The translations under genes were made by a program, and so were the position numbers. Of a stretch of 64,000 bases of DNA, positions 42,021 through 50,738 are shown piece after piece (the stretch's first letter is position 1; each line of letters begins with the position of its first letter). The DNA is from Pedobacter quisquiliarum (GTDB taxonomy: Bacteria > Bacteroidota > Bacteroidia > Sphingobacteriales > Sphingobacteriaceae), in contig NZ_BMIL01000002.1 in assembly GCF_014642175.1 (NCBI RefSeq), positions 372,001-436,000 of the forward strand, given 5' to 3'. Below the pieces are notes generated by a model. The model was not told the DNA's origin. It did no database searches and worked only from the letters and a program-made list of their open reading frames with translations.

Positions 42021-42593
42021 ATGGGAGCGAAAAAAGGAATATCTACAACAGGTCAGTTCACGAACAAAGATTTAAGTTCCGGGCTAAGTGATTCTTCAGT
42101 AAGGGCTAAGCAATACGATATTGCAAATAGGGGCGGTTCGCAGCAGCTATCAGAGGCTGAAGTTGCGTATCAGAATACAAGAAGAGCAAATCATTTGTTG
42201 AATCCTTACCGTGCAACATTCAAGTCGCCAACGGTAAAGCTTTCCAGGATCAGAAAAGGCCTGGATGCCCAGGCAATTACCGATCTCATTGAAATATCGG
42301 GCGCCACTCAGGCCACCGTGGCGAGTATTTTAGATCTCACAGAGCCAACATTAAGAAAACACATCAAGGCAGGCAAGGAACTTAATACCGGCCTTAGTGA
42401 ACACATCTTGCAGTTATTTCAGCTTTTTGATAAAGGCATGGATTCCTTCGGTTCATTAGAAGAATTCAAAAACTGGATGGCTCATGAGAGTATTGCGCTT
42501 TCCGCTCGCCCCATTGAAGTACTGGATACAATTACAGGAATTAACATGGTCATGGATGAGTTAATCCGAATCGATTATGGCATTACGGTTTAG
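42021..42593 (+). CDS. Xre/MbcA/ParS-type antitoxin
   Basis: A 190-residue antitoxin. The central part (about 75-125) is a helix-turn-helix of Xre type (ITDLIEISGATQATVASILD), and the C-terminal 60 residues form the toxin-binding DUF2384 domain (LFDKGMDSFGSLEEFKNWMA). It overlaps or abuts the RES toxin gene, which begins at the antitoxin stop codon. It should bind both the toxin and its own promoter. The first 60 residues are polar and basic and not typical of the family core, so the start could be further in. Confidence 0.9.
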   Translation: MGAKKGISTTGQFTNKDLSSGLSDSSVRAKQYDIANRGGSQQLSEAEVAYQNTRRANHLLNPYRATFKSPTVKLSRIRKGLDAQAITDLIEISGATQATVASILDLTEPTLRKHIKAGKELNTGLSEHILQLFQLFDKGMDSFGSLEEFKNWMAHESIALSARPIEVLDTITGINMVMDELIRIDYGITV

Positions 42594-42595
42594 TG

Positions 42596-43063
42596 ATGCT
42601 GGTCTACAGGATTACGCAGACTAGATATGCGAATACATTAAATCCGCCAGGTATTGCTGCACGCTGGAATTCAGCAGGCGTACGGGTGCTATATACCGGG
42701 GGGAGCCTTGCGCTCTCCTGTCTGGAGTCTCTTGCACATAAGAATGGTGCTTCAATCGCTGCGGGTGATTTTTCTGTAAGCATTATCAATATAAACGCAT
42801 CGGTGTCCATCATGGAGATTTCCATTGCAGAACTTGAGTCGCTTCACCAGGACTGGGCGGCTGTAGCAAACTATCCCATCACGCAGGCGCTTGGCGATAA
42901 ATGGATTCGGGAAGGGGCATCTGCCGTTTTAAAAGTGCCTTCGGCGATTATTGACCTGGAGTACAACTACCTGATAAATCCAGATCATCCGGCTTTTGCG
43001 AAAATAAGCATCTCCAGTATATCTAAATTCACGTTTGACCCACGACTAAAAGCAAACCCTTAG
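42596..43063 (+). CDS. RES-domain toxin (NAD+-degrading)
   Basis: A 155-residue RES family toxin. Members of this family deplete NAD+ in the cell and are neutralised by the Xre-type partner. The family's Arg is in MLVYRITQTRYA, the Glu in CLESLAHK, and a Ser in the GASAVLKVPSAI region; the GIAARWNSAGVRVLYTGGS stretch is the usual substrate-pocket strand. I take the ATG at 42596; a GTG at 42593 directly before it overlaps the antitoxin stop by one base. The pair forms a two-gene unit between a secreted-protein gene and addA. Confidence 0.92.
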   Translation: MLVYRITQTRYANTLNPPGIAARWNSAGVRVLYTGGSLALSCLESLAHKNGASIAAGDFSVSIININASVSIMEISIAELESLHQDWAAVANYPITQALGDKWIREGASAVLKVPSAIIDLEYNYLINPDHPAFAKISISSISKFTFDPRLKANP

Positions 43064-43111
43064 TCGCGCCACGTAAAACTTATAATACCTAATTTCGGTT
43101 TTTCTTTACAT

Positions 43112-46100
43112 ATGCTTCAACCCATAAAGATTCTTCAGGCTTCGGCAGGCTCGGGCAAGACTTTCAGCCTTACGGTCCATTATCTTACGCTGCTTTTTAG
43201 TGCTGAAACCAAGTACCGCGAGATTCTTGCGGTGACCTTCACCAATAAGGCGACCGAAGAGATGAAAACCAGGATACTGGAGGTATTACAGGGGCTGGCT
43301 ACCGGTGAAGATTCCGGACAAATCAATGCCTACCGCGAGTTGGTGCTTAAAGCACACCCCAACCTGAATCCACAGAGCCTTAAAGAAAGTGCGGACATCA
43401 TCTACCGAAAGATCTTACACGATTACAGCCGCTTTTCTGTCAGCACCATCGACGGCTTTGTGCAGAAGGTGATCCGTGGCTTTGCTTTTGAGCTCGGCCT
43501 GGACTCCGGGTATGCGCTGGAGATGAATTATGATAAGGTGAAGAATGAACTGGCAGACCGGCTGGACAAAGCACTGGATAGTAAACCCAGGCTATTGCAG
43601 TGGATCATCGACCTCGCGCTGGAGCGTATAAATAATAACACGAATTGGAACTACCGGCGTGAACTGCTAGACCTCAGTAGCGAGATCTTTAAGGAGCGCT
43701 ACCAGCCTTTTGAACAAGCGATCGATGCACTGTCGGAAGTTGTGGACTTGGATGAATTGTTCAAGGACTATCAAAGTCTGACGCGTGAGAACATCAGGCA
43801 GTTTGAAGACCAGGTGCTTCAACTTGCTGGCGACGGCTGGTCGCTGTTTAATGTGCTGGATGTGGATCCGAATATGCTAAAAGGCAAGTCGAGATCGCCA
43901 CTCTTCAACCTGAAGCGCGTAGCGGAGGGTGATTTTAGTAAGGTCAGCAACCTGAATAAGTTGATTGATGACCCGGAACAATGGTTCCAGAAAGGGCTGA
44001 GCCATGAGCTTTATGACCAGCTTAACCCCATGCTTAAGCAGCTGCAGGAAGTGTATACAAACGGCCTGGCCGAATACGTGCTGGCACAAAGCTTTAACAA
44101 GAACCTGTACTTTCTGCGATTGATGCAGGAGATGGCGGCACTGCTGAAAAGCTACCGTGATGAAAGTAAGAACCTGCTGATCAGCGATGCGCAGAACCTG
44201 CTGAAAGGCATTACAGATGATGCGGGTGACAATCCTTCTTTCATCTGGGAAAAAATGGGAGGACGTTATAAGAACTTCCTGTTTGATGAATTTCAGGATA
44301 CCTCTTCCAACCAATGGGGTAGCTTTAAATCGCTATTGAGTAATGCTATTGCATCACCCAGCAATACCCTGATTGATCACCTGATTGTCGGGGATACCAA
44401 GCAGTCCATTTATCGTTGGCGGAACGGCGATTGGAACATCCTGCACCAGCAGGCCAAATTGGAACTGGGTGCGCACAACGTAATGGACGACAGTCTGGAG
44501 GAGAATTACCGCAGTACCGCACACATCATCAACTTCAATAACAGACTTTTCAAAGACTTGCCCGATTTGTTGCAGCGGCAGCTTAACGATAACATTGCTT
44601 GCCAGGAGGCGAATCAGGGTCTACCTGAATGGTGGCAACAACAGGGTTTTGATCGTGTGGTTACCGACGTGTATTCCGGTGCTGCACAGAAACTAACAGC
44701 AAGAACCCTGGAGGGTGGTACGATAAAATTTCAGGTCATTAAGACCGATGCTGCCGGTAATCCGGTAAGCAAAAATAACTATAGCCAGGAAGCCATCAAC
44801 CAGATGGTTGCTGAAGTCAAAATGCTGCTGGAAGAGAAGCAATATCAGCTGCGCGACATCTGTGTGCTGGTACGAAAGAACGCTGAGGCCATTGCAACGG
44901 TAAAAGCTTTACTGGACAATGGAATCAAGGTGATCTCCGGAGAGGCGCTGCTTCTGGCAAATAATAACGCGATAAAGTTGCTGCTCAATACGTTAAACGT
45001 ACTGGCGGGTCTGCCTTCAAATACGGGCTTATACAAAGCGAATTGCATCAGTCTTTATGCACGATTACGGAACACGTCCGTTGATACGGCGCACTACTTT
45101 GCGCTGAAGTTTAAAACGCTGGACCAGCTTAGCGCGGTGTTACCAGCAGATTTGTGTTTGAACTGGCAAAGCTGGATTCAGCAACCGCTGCCAGAACTGA
45201 TAGAGCGCATCATGCGGGCTTATGGTTTGGACCAGATGGAAGGGCATCTGCCATATCTTTTTGCCTTCAGAGACCTTTGCGGTAATTTCACACGGCAAGG
45301 TGAACGTGGGATCACGGCATTTCTAAGGTACTGGAATGAGGAAGGGACGCGTAAGACGCTGCCTTCTTCTGAAAATGCCGATGCGGTGCAGGTTGTAACG
45401 ATACACAAGGCAAAAGGCCTGGCCTTTAAAGCCGTGTTGCTGCCTTTTTGCACCTGGGAAATTAATGGCAAACCCAACAGCATCTTCTGGGTACCCTCGG
45501 CAGGTACGCCATACCACCATTTGCAGAGCATTCCATTGAAATACAATAAAGAACTGGGCAATTCCAGCGTTGCCAGGCCATACTTCGAGGAACTGCTATT
45601 TAACAATATGGATGCGCTAAACATGCTTTATGTGGCCACAACCCGCAGTAAGGAGTACTTGTCCATCAGCACCATGGGTAAAAAAACAGATTCCATAACA
45701 AACATTGGGGATCTGCTGATCAAGGTGCTGGAGTTTGACCTTTCGCCTGAAGGCAGCTACTTATTGGATGACCCGGTGAATGCCAGGCAAAAAAGCGATG
45801 ACCTGAAGCCGTCGATAAACCTTAAGGTTTATCCGACTTCCGACCGCCTGAGCAAGGTCTTTGATGCAGATTTAAAGCGCCGCGATTTCGACTTGCTGAC
45901 TGGCAACACTGCGGGCCGCACGGGGAGTATCCTGCATGACGTGCTGGCCAATGCGAACACGCCTGATGAACTTGAGTCAGTGCTTGGTGACATGCTGGCT
46001 GCAGGGAACTTTAAAGCAGAAGAGTTGCCGCACTTGAAGGTTCAGGCGAAAGCGGTGCTGGAGCATACAGCGCTTCAGGACCTGCTGCGGAACAGCAAAC

Positions 46101-46333
46101 AGAGCTTAACCGAGCAGACCATTGTTGACCGGCATGGAAAAAGTTATAGGCCAGACCGGGTACTCATCAATGAAAACGGACTTACACTGATCGACTATAA
46201 GTTTACGATGGAGCAGAGTGACAAGCACATTAAACAGGTGACGCATTACCGCGACCTGCTGCTGGAGATGGGCTATAAAAACGTTCAGACATTTTTGTTC
46301 TACGCAGTTACGGGGCAGTTAAAACAGGTATAA
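43112..46333 (+). CDS. addA: AddA-type helicase-nuclease subunit (UvrD-like)
   Basis: A 1073-residue superfamily 1 helicase with a C-terminal nuclease domain. Walker A is LQASAGSGKTFSLT at the N-terminus, Walker B/motif II is DEFQDTSSNQW near residue 393, motif III/IV are around IVGDTKQSIYRWRNGD, and motif VI is in LYVATTRSKEYL. The last 150 residues contain a PD-(D/E)XK nuclease with GRTGSILHDV and LTLIDYKF. With the adjacent AddB-like subunit it should process double-strand breaks to load RecA, replacing RecBCD. addB follows 8 bp later. Bacterial AddA is often nearer 1200 residues; this version is compact. Confidence 0.93.
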   Translation: MLQPIKILQASAGSGKTFSLTVHYLTLLFSAETKYREILAVTFTNKATEEMKTRILEVLQGLATGEDSGQINAYRELVLKAHPNLNPQSLKESADIIYRKILHDYSRFSVSTIDGFVQKVIRGFAFELGLDSGYALEMNYDKVKNELADRLDKALDSKPRLLQWIIDLALERINNNTNWNYRRELLDLSSEIFKERYQPFEQAIDALSEVVDLDELFKDYQSLTRENIRQFEDQVLQLAGDGWSLFNVLDVDPNMLKGKSRSPLFNLKRVAEGDFSKVSNLNKLIDDPEQWFQKGLSHELYDQLNPMLKQLQEVYTNGLAEYVLAQSFNKNLYFLRLMQEMAALLKSYRDESKNLLISDAQNLLKGITDDAGDNPSFIWEKMGGRYKNFLFDEFQDTSSNQWGSFKSLLSNAIASPSNTLIDHLIVGDTKQSIYRWRNGDWNILHQQAKLELGAHNVMDDSLEENYRSTAHIINFNNRLFKDLPDLLQRQLNDNIACQEANQGLPEWWQQQGFDRVVTDVYSGAAQKLTARTLEGGTIKFQVIKTDAAGNPVSKNNYSQEAINQMVAEVKMLLEEKQYQLRDICVLVRKNAEAIATVKALLDNGIKVISGEALLLANNNAIKLLLNTLNVLAGLPSNTGLYKANCISLYARLRNTSVDTAHYFALKFKTLDQLSAVLPADLCLNWQSWIQQPLPELIERIMRAYGLDQMEGHLPYLFAFRDLCGNFTRQGERGITAFLRYWNEEGTRKTLPSSENADAVQVVTIHKAKGLAFKAVLLPFCTWEINGKPNSIFWVPSAGTPYHHLQSIPLKYNKELGNSSVARPYFEELLFNNMDALNMLYVATTRSKEYLSISTMGKKTDSITNIGDLLIKVLEFDLSPEGSYLLDDPVNARQKSDDLKPSINLKVYPTSDRLSKVFDADLKRRDFDLLTGNTAGRTGSILHDVLANANTPDELESVLGDMLAAGNFKAEELPHLKVQAKAVLEHTALQDLLRNSKQSLTEQTIVDRHGKSYRPDRVLINENGLTLIDYKFTMEQSDKHIKQVTHYRDLLLEMGYKNVQTFLFYAVTGQLKQV

Positions 46334-46341
46334 TATATACA

Positions 46342-49245
46342 ATGAAAGCATTTTTAAGAGAAGTAGCGGAACATCTGATATCGGAACTGGGTGATCAACT
46401 GCAGCATTCGGCAATCGTCTTTAACAATAAACGTCCGGTTGCCTACCTGCAGAAACACCTGGCAGACATCATTCAGAAGCCGTTCTGGAGCCCTTCTTTC
46501 TATACCATACAGGAGTTTTTCGCATTGTCTGCAGGCTTAAACCTAGCGGATGCCTTCACGCAGTTTTTTACGTTGTTTAAAGTTTACAACAAACTCGTGA
46601 TTGCAGAAGGGGGGCACCCCATGGAACCGGCCAAGTTTTACCCGATTGCACGTATCATTCTAAGTGATTTCGCGCAGATTGATAACGACCTGGTGGATGC
46701 AGTGAAGTTATTTCAGGAACTGGAAGATATTGCGGAGATCGACCTGCAGTTTGAATACCTGACCATAGAGCAGCAGGAATTTCTGAGGAGTTTCTGGAGT
46801 TCTTATAGTGAAGGTAAGCAGAAGAAGCAGCAGGAGCAGTTTATCCGCATGTGGCGCAGGATGCCTGCATTGTACGAAAGCTTCCACGCAGAACTGCGGG
46901 AAAAAGGCATGATCACCATTGGACAGGTCTATCGCCAGTTGGCAGAAGACCGCGCTGCTAAGCCTGATTTTACAGATGCATTCGGTGCTGGTAAACTGGT
47001 GTTTGTGGGTTTTAATGCTTTGAGTCAGGCGGAAACCGTGGTGTTCAGAAAATTACAGGCCCAGGGGAAAGCGGTCTTTTACTTTGATACCGATACCTAT
47101 TATATGAAGGACAAGTCGCAGGAAGCGGGCTTGTTCCTGAGAAAGAATCTGGAGCGTAATGGCTTGCTGAACGCTTTCACGCAGGAGCGCTCATTTTTAA
47201 AGGCGACGCATAAATCGGTAAATGTTTACCAGACGCAAGGTCATGCTGCGGAGGCTAAGGTGCTTCATGAGGCCTTGCAGCAGGATTATCCTTTGCTGCA
47301 GGATGCACAACATGCCGGTCGGGTTGCGCTGATTCTTGCCGATGAAACGCTGCTGCTGCCGGTACTGCAGACCATCCCAACGCAGTACCACGATGGGCAG
47401 AAGAGTCATAAGGTGGACCTGAACGTAACCATGGGTTATCCGCTTGCCGCTTCGTCCGTGTACGGGCTGGCGGATCTATGGCTTTGTGTGCAGGCCCAGA
47501 TGATTGAGGGAAAAAAGGATACGGTGAACTTCAAGGAGGTGGAGGCTTTTCTTTCACATCCGCTGACAGGCGCTTCGGAGCGTAGCCGGAATAAGATCAT
47601 GGATAAGCTGATTCTGGAGCAACTGGTGGAAGTCCCTGTTTCCAGGTTGATTGGACAGAAAGGCTTGCTGGCACTGTTCTTCAGTCCGGTTAAAAGGGTG
47701 GAAGATGCAACGCTGGCTTTTCAGGCCGTGATAAAATATATTTTGGAGCTGCAGCTTGCACAAAAGACGCTGAAGCAGACGGAAGCAGACCTCTTTATTG
47801 CAACACTGAAGGAGTTGAATAGGCTACATGATACGCTGACGGAACACCTGCAGCTCTCCAGAGATGGCTTTTCGTTGCAATTTGTGCTTTCGCTGATTCA
47901 AAAGGCGGTGCAGGGGATTTCGGTTCCATTAAGTGGAGAACCGTTGGAAGGCATACAGGTGATGGGCTTGCTGGAAAGCAGGAACCTCGACTTTGAGCAC
48001 ATTTATGTGCTGGGCGTAAATGAAGGGATACTGCCGCAGACCAGCATTGCAACGAGCTTTATTCCGGACAGCATCCGCCGTGCGCATGGCTTGCCGGTGA
48101 TTGAAAACCTGGATGCAATTTCTGCATATATGTTTTACCGCCTGCTGCAAAGGGCTGAGCAGATTAGCCTGGTGTACAACGTGCAAACGGATGAAAGTAA
48201 CACCGGTGAGCCGAGCAGGTTTTTGCGCCAGCTGGAATATGAGAGTGGGTACCAGTTTAACTACTTCGTGCACCAGCAGGAAGTGACTACCGATGGCCGT
48301 GTGCCTGTAGTGATCGAGAAAGATGCGCAGGTTATGGGATTGCTGGACAAGTATCTTACGGGTGAAAACAGGCTTTCGGCCAGTGCGCTGACCACTTATG
48401 TGACCTGCCCGCTGCAGTTCTTTTACCGCTATGTAGCGAAGATTGAAGAGCCTAAGGACGTGGTGGAAAACGTGGAAGCCAATGTGGTTGGTCTGATGCT
48501 GCACTGGGTGCTGGAGACGTTCTATCGCGATCTGCAGAAAACAGATGCCATGATGACGCAGGAGCGGATTAAGGCAAAAAGGCAGGAGCTGGACAGCTTA
48601 TGTGAAAGGGCTTATGCTAAGATCGTTTTCAATGATGACAAGCATCCGGTGGAGCATAATGGGATGCAGAAGGTCGTGTTGGCCATTGTTGCGGCTTACG
48701 CGAATATTGTGCTGGACCAGGATGAAGCGCATGCGCCTTTCCGCCTGTTGGGACTGGAAAAAAAGGATGAGATTAGCTTCAAATTCAAGGTTAAAGGCGT
48801 GGAGCAAACCATTAAGTTGCATGGTATTATCGACCGTATAGATGAGAAAAATGGCATCATCCGAATTGTGGATTACAAGACCGGCAGTGACGATCTGCGG
48901 TTCAATTCCCTCGAAGAGGTCTTTGAGACGAACGGTAAAAAGCAGAATAAAGCTCTGATACAAACGCTGTTTTATACCCATGTTTTTGAGCAGGCAAATC
49001 AACACGCCAATGTTGCGCCTCACCTATACAGCATCCGGAATTTACGCACGGAAGGTGCATTGTTCATGGAGGGTAAAGCGAAGATGCCCCTGGAGGGTGA
49101 GCGCCTGGAGGCGATTAAAGCGCAGTTTATTTTGCTTCTACAGGAAAAACTTGGCGAGCTCTTCAATGCGGATATTCCATTTACCCCTACTACAAACGAA
49201 GAAAGTTTCACATATTCACCTTATACCACCCTTTGTGGTATGTAA
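46342..49245 (+). CDS. addB: AddB-type nuclease subunit (PD-(D/E)XK)
   Basis: A 967-residue partner of AddA. The N-terminal part resembles an inactivated helicase without a usable P-loop, and the C-terminal region is a PD-(D/E)XK nuclease (TYVTCPLQFFYRYV, VGLMLHWVLETFY, IIRIVDYKTGSDD). In Bacillus AddB four cysteines bind an Fe-S cluster that pins the nuclease domain. Here the first is kept (Cys689), but the C-terminal trio reads Phe956, Ser959 and Cys965 with the right spacing, so two of the four are gone. A VOC gene follows 10 bp later. Confidence 0.9.
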   Translation: MKAFLREVAEHLISELGDQLQHSAIVFNNKRPVAYLQKHLADIIQKPFWSPSFYTIQEFFALSAGLNLADAFTQFFTLFKVYNKLVIAEGGHPMEPAKFYPIARIILSDFAQIDNDLVDAVKLFQELEDIAEIDLQFEYLTIEQQEFLRSFWSSYSEGKQKKQQEQFIRMWRRMPALYESFHAELREKGMITIGQVYRQLAEDRAAKPDFTDAFGAGKLVFVGFNALSQAETVVFRKLQAQGKAVFYFDTDTYYMKDKSQEAGLFLRKNLERNGLLNAFTQERSFLKATHKSVNVYQTQGHAAEAKVLHEALQQDYPLLQDAQHAGRVALILADETLLLPVLQTIPTQYHDGQKSHKVDLNVTMGYPLAASSVYGLADLWLCVQAQMIEGKKDTVNFKEVEAFLSHPLTGASERSRNKIMDKLILEQLVEVPVSRLIGQKGLLALFFSPVKRVEDATLAFQAVIKYILELQLAQKTLKQTEADLFIATLKELNRLHDTLTEHLQLSRDGFSLQFVLSLIQKAVQGISVPLSGEPLEGIQVMGLLESRNLDFEHIYVLGVNEGILPQTSIATSFIPDSIRRAHGLPVIENLDAISAYMFYRLLQRAEQISLVYNVQTDESNTGEPSRFLRQLEYESGYQFNYFVHQQEVTTDGRVPVVIEKDAQVMGLLDKYLTGENRLSASALTTYVTCPLQFFYRYVAKIEEPKDVVENVEANVVGLMLHWVLETFYRDLQKTDAMMTQERIKAKRQELDSLCERAYAKIVFNDDKHPVEHNGMQKVVLAIVAAYANIVLDQDEAHAPFRLLGLEKKDEISFKFKVKGVEQTIKLHGIIDRIDEKNGIIRIVDYKTGSDDLRFNSLEEVFETNGKKQNKALIQTLFYTHVFEQANQHANVAPHLYSIRNLRTEGALFMEGKAKMPLEGERLEAIKAQFILLLQEKLGELFNADIPFTPTTNEESFTYSPYTTLCGM

Positions 49246-49255
49246 AAGTACAGTC

Positions 49256-49606
49256 ATGTTAAAGACCGCTATACCAATCCTTGCATCCTTGGATGCGCAG
49301 CAAACCATCGAGTTCTACACCAGTAAGTTAGGTTTCAAGCTGAACTCTCAATGGGACGGGTACCTCATCTTCTCAAAAGATGAGATTTCCATCCATTTAT
49401 GGGCGACAGATGACCCTGAAATCCCGAAAGCAACGGGATGTTATGTCCGCGTAACGGAAGTAGATGAACTCTATTCGGCCTACGATGCGGCTGGGGTTGT
49501 GCACCCCAACGGACGATTGGCGGATATGCCATGGGGCATGCGACAGTTCTCCATTTTGGATAATAATGGTAACATTATACACTTTGGACAGGATAACACC
49601 CTGTAA
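49256..49606 (+). CDS. VOC family protein (glyoxalase/bleomycin-resistance fold)
   Basis: A 116-residue single-domain VOC protein. It opens MLKTAIPILASLDAQQTIEF, runs through the typical YTSKLGFKLNSQWDGYLIFS unit and ends with RQFSILDNNGNIIHFGQ, which holds the C-terminal acidic/His metal-ligand region. It resembles bleomycin-resistance-like members rather than glyoxalase I and may bind a small molecule. The frame is open upstream through the end of addB, but the ATG at 49256 gives the family start. Its 10-bp distance to addB suggests co-transcription. Confidence 0.88.
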   Translation: MLKTAIPILASLDAQQTIEFYTSKLGFKLNSQWDGYLIFSKDEISIHLWATDDPEIPKATGCYVRVTEVDELYSAYDAAGVVHPNGRLADMPWGMRQFSILDNNGNIIHFGQDNTL

Positions 49607-49646
49607 TTGTAATTAAAACACTACTTTTTAATTAGGTTACAATAGT

Positions 49647-49654
49647 TATATTTG
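49647..49654 (+). promoter_or_regulatory. Promoter -7 element of pdhB
   Basis: TATATTTG is an exact TAnnTTTG match, 25 bp before the ATG, so the leader would be about 18 bases. Confidence 0.6.
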
Positions 49655-49678
49655 CGCCAGTTAATACTTGAATAAACA

Positions 49679-50665
49679 ATGAGAGAAATTCAGTTTAGAG
49701 AAGCCTTGCGTGAAGCCTTAAGCGAAGAGATGCGTAAGAACGAAAACATTTTCCTTATGGGAGAAGAGGTTGCGCAATATAACGGTGCTTATAAAGTTAG
49801 TCAAGGTATGCTTGATGAGTTTGGTGATAAACGTGTTATTGACACCCCAATCGCTGAGCTAGGTTTTACCGGTATTGGCATTGGTGCTGCAATGAATGGA
49901 TTGATTCCGGTTATTGAGTTTATGACCTTCAACTTTTCTCTTGTAGCGATCGATCAGATCATCAACAGTGCTGCAAAGATGCTTTCTATGAGTGGTGGTC
50001 AGTTCTCCATCCCTATTGTTTTCCGTGGACCAACAGGTAACGCGGGTCAGTTAGGTGCACAGCACTCCCAAAATTTTGAAAACTGGTATGCGAATACACC
50101 TGGACTAAAGGTTGTTGTTCCATCTACGCCATATGAAGCCAAAGGATTGTTAAAACAATCTATCCTTGATCCGGATCCAGTGATTTTCATGGAATCTGAG
50201 GTGATGTACGGTGATAAAGGTGAAGTTCCAGAAGAGGATTACTACATTGAGATCGGTAAAGCAAACGTGGTAAAACAAGGTACTGATGTAACCATCGTTA
50301 CTTTCGGTAAAATGCTAACCCGTGTTGTTAATCCAGCAGTTGAAGAATTGACCAAAGAGGGTATCAATGTAGAGGTGATCGACTTACGTACCGTTCGTCC
50401 GATTGACTATGCAACCATCATTGAGTCTGTTAAGAAAACCAATAGATTGGTTATCGTTGAAGAAGCATGGCCATTGGCATCTATCTCATCTGAGATTGCG
50501 TTCAATGTTCAGAAAAATGCTTTCGATCACCTGGATGCTCCGGTATTGCGTATCACTTGCGCTGACGTACCGCTTCCATATGCACCTACTTTAATCGCAG
50601 CAAGCTTGCCTAATGCAGAGCGCGTAATCAAAGCGGTTAAAGAAGTTATGTACGTAAACAAATAA
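49679..50665 (+). CDS. pdhB: Pyruvate dehydrogenase E1 component, beta subunit
   Basis: A 328-residue transketolase-family beta subunit of the 2-oxo acid dehydrogenase complex, most likely pyruvate dehydrogenase. It shows MREIQFREALREALSEEM, the thiamine-diphosphate-contacting GEEVAQYNGAYKV, RGPTGNAGQLGAQHSQ and the C-terminal domain with DLRTVRPIDYATI. The alpha subunit gene is not next to it: the upstream neighbour is a VOC gene and the downstream one is tex, so E1 alpha must be encoded elsewhere. A promoter and a terminator frame it as a single-gene unit. Confidence 0.95.
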   Translation: MREIQFREALREALSEEMRKNENIFLMGEEVAQYNGAYKVSQGMLDEFGDKRVIDTPIAELGFTGIGIGAAMNGLIPVIEFMTFNFSLVAIDQIINSAAKMLSMSGGQFSIPIVFRGPTGNAGQLGAQHSQNFENWYANTPGLKVVVPSTPYEAKGLLKQSILDPDPVIFMESEVMYGDKGEVPEEDYYIEIGKANVVKQGTDVTIVTFGKMLTRVVNPAVEELTKEGINVEVIDLRTVRPIDYATIIESVKKTNRLVIVEEAWPLASISSEIAFNVQKNAFDHLDAPVLRITCADVPLPYAPTLIAASLPNAERVIKAVKEVMYVNK

Positions 50666-50687
50666 TATTCTTAAAAACTAAGATAAA

Positions 50688-50722
50688 GAATCCCGTTGGC
50701 GAAGAGCTACGGGATTTTTTTG
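50688..50722 (+). terminator. Terminator of pdhB
   Basis: AATCCCGT and ACGGGATT form the stem, followed by TTTTTTG. Confidence 0.9.
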
Positions 50723-50738
50723 TTTTAACCATTCCGAC

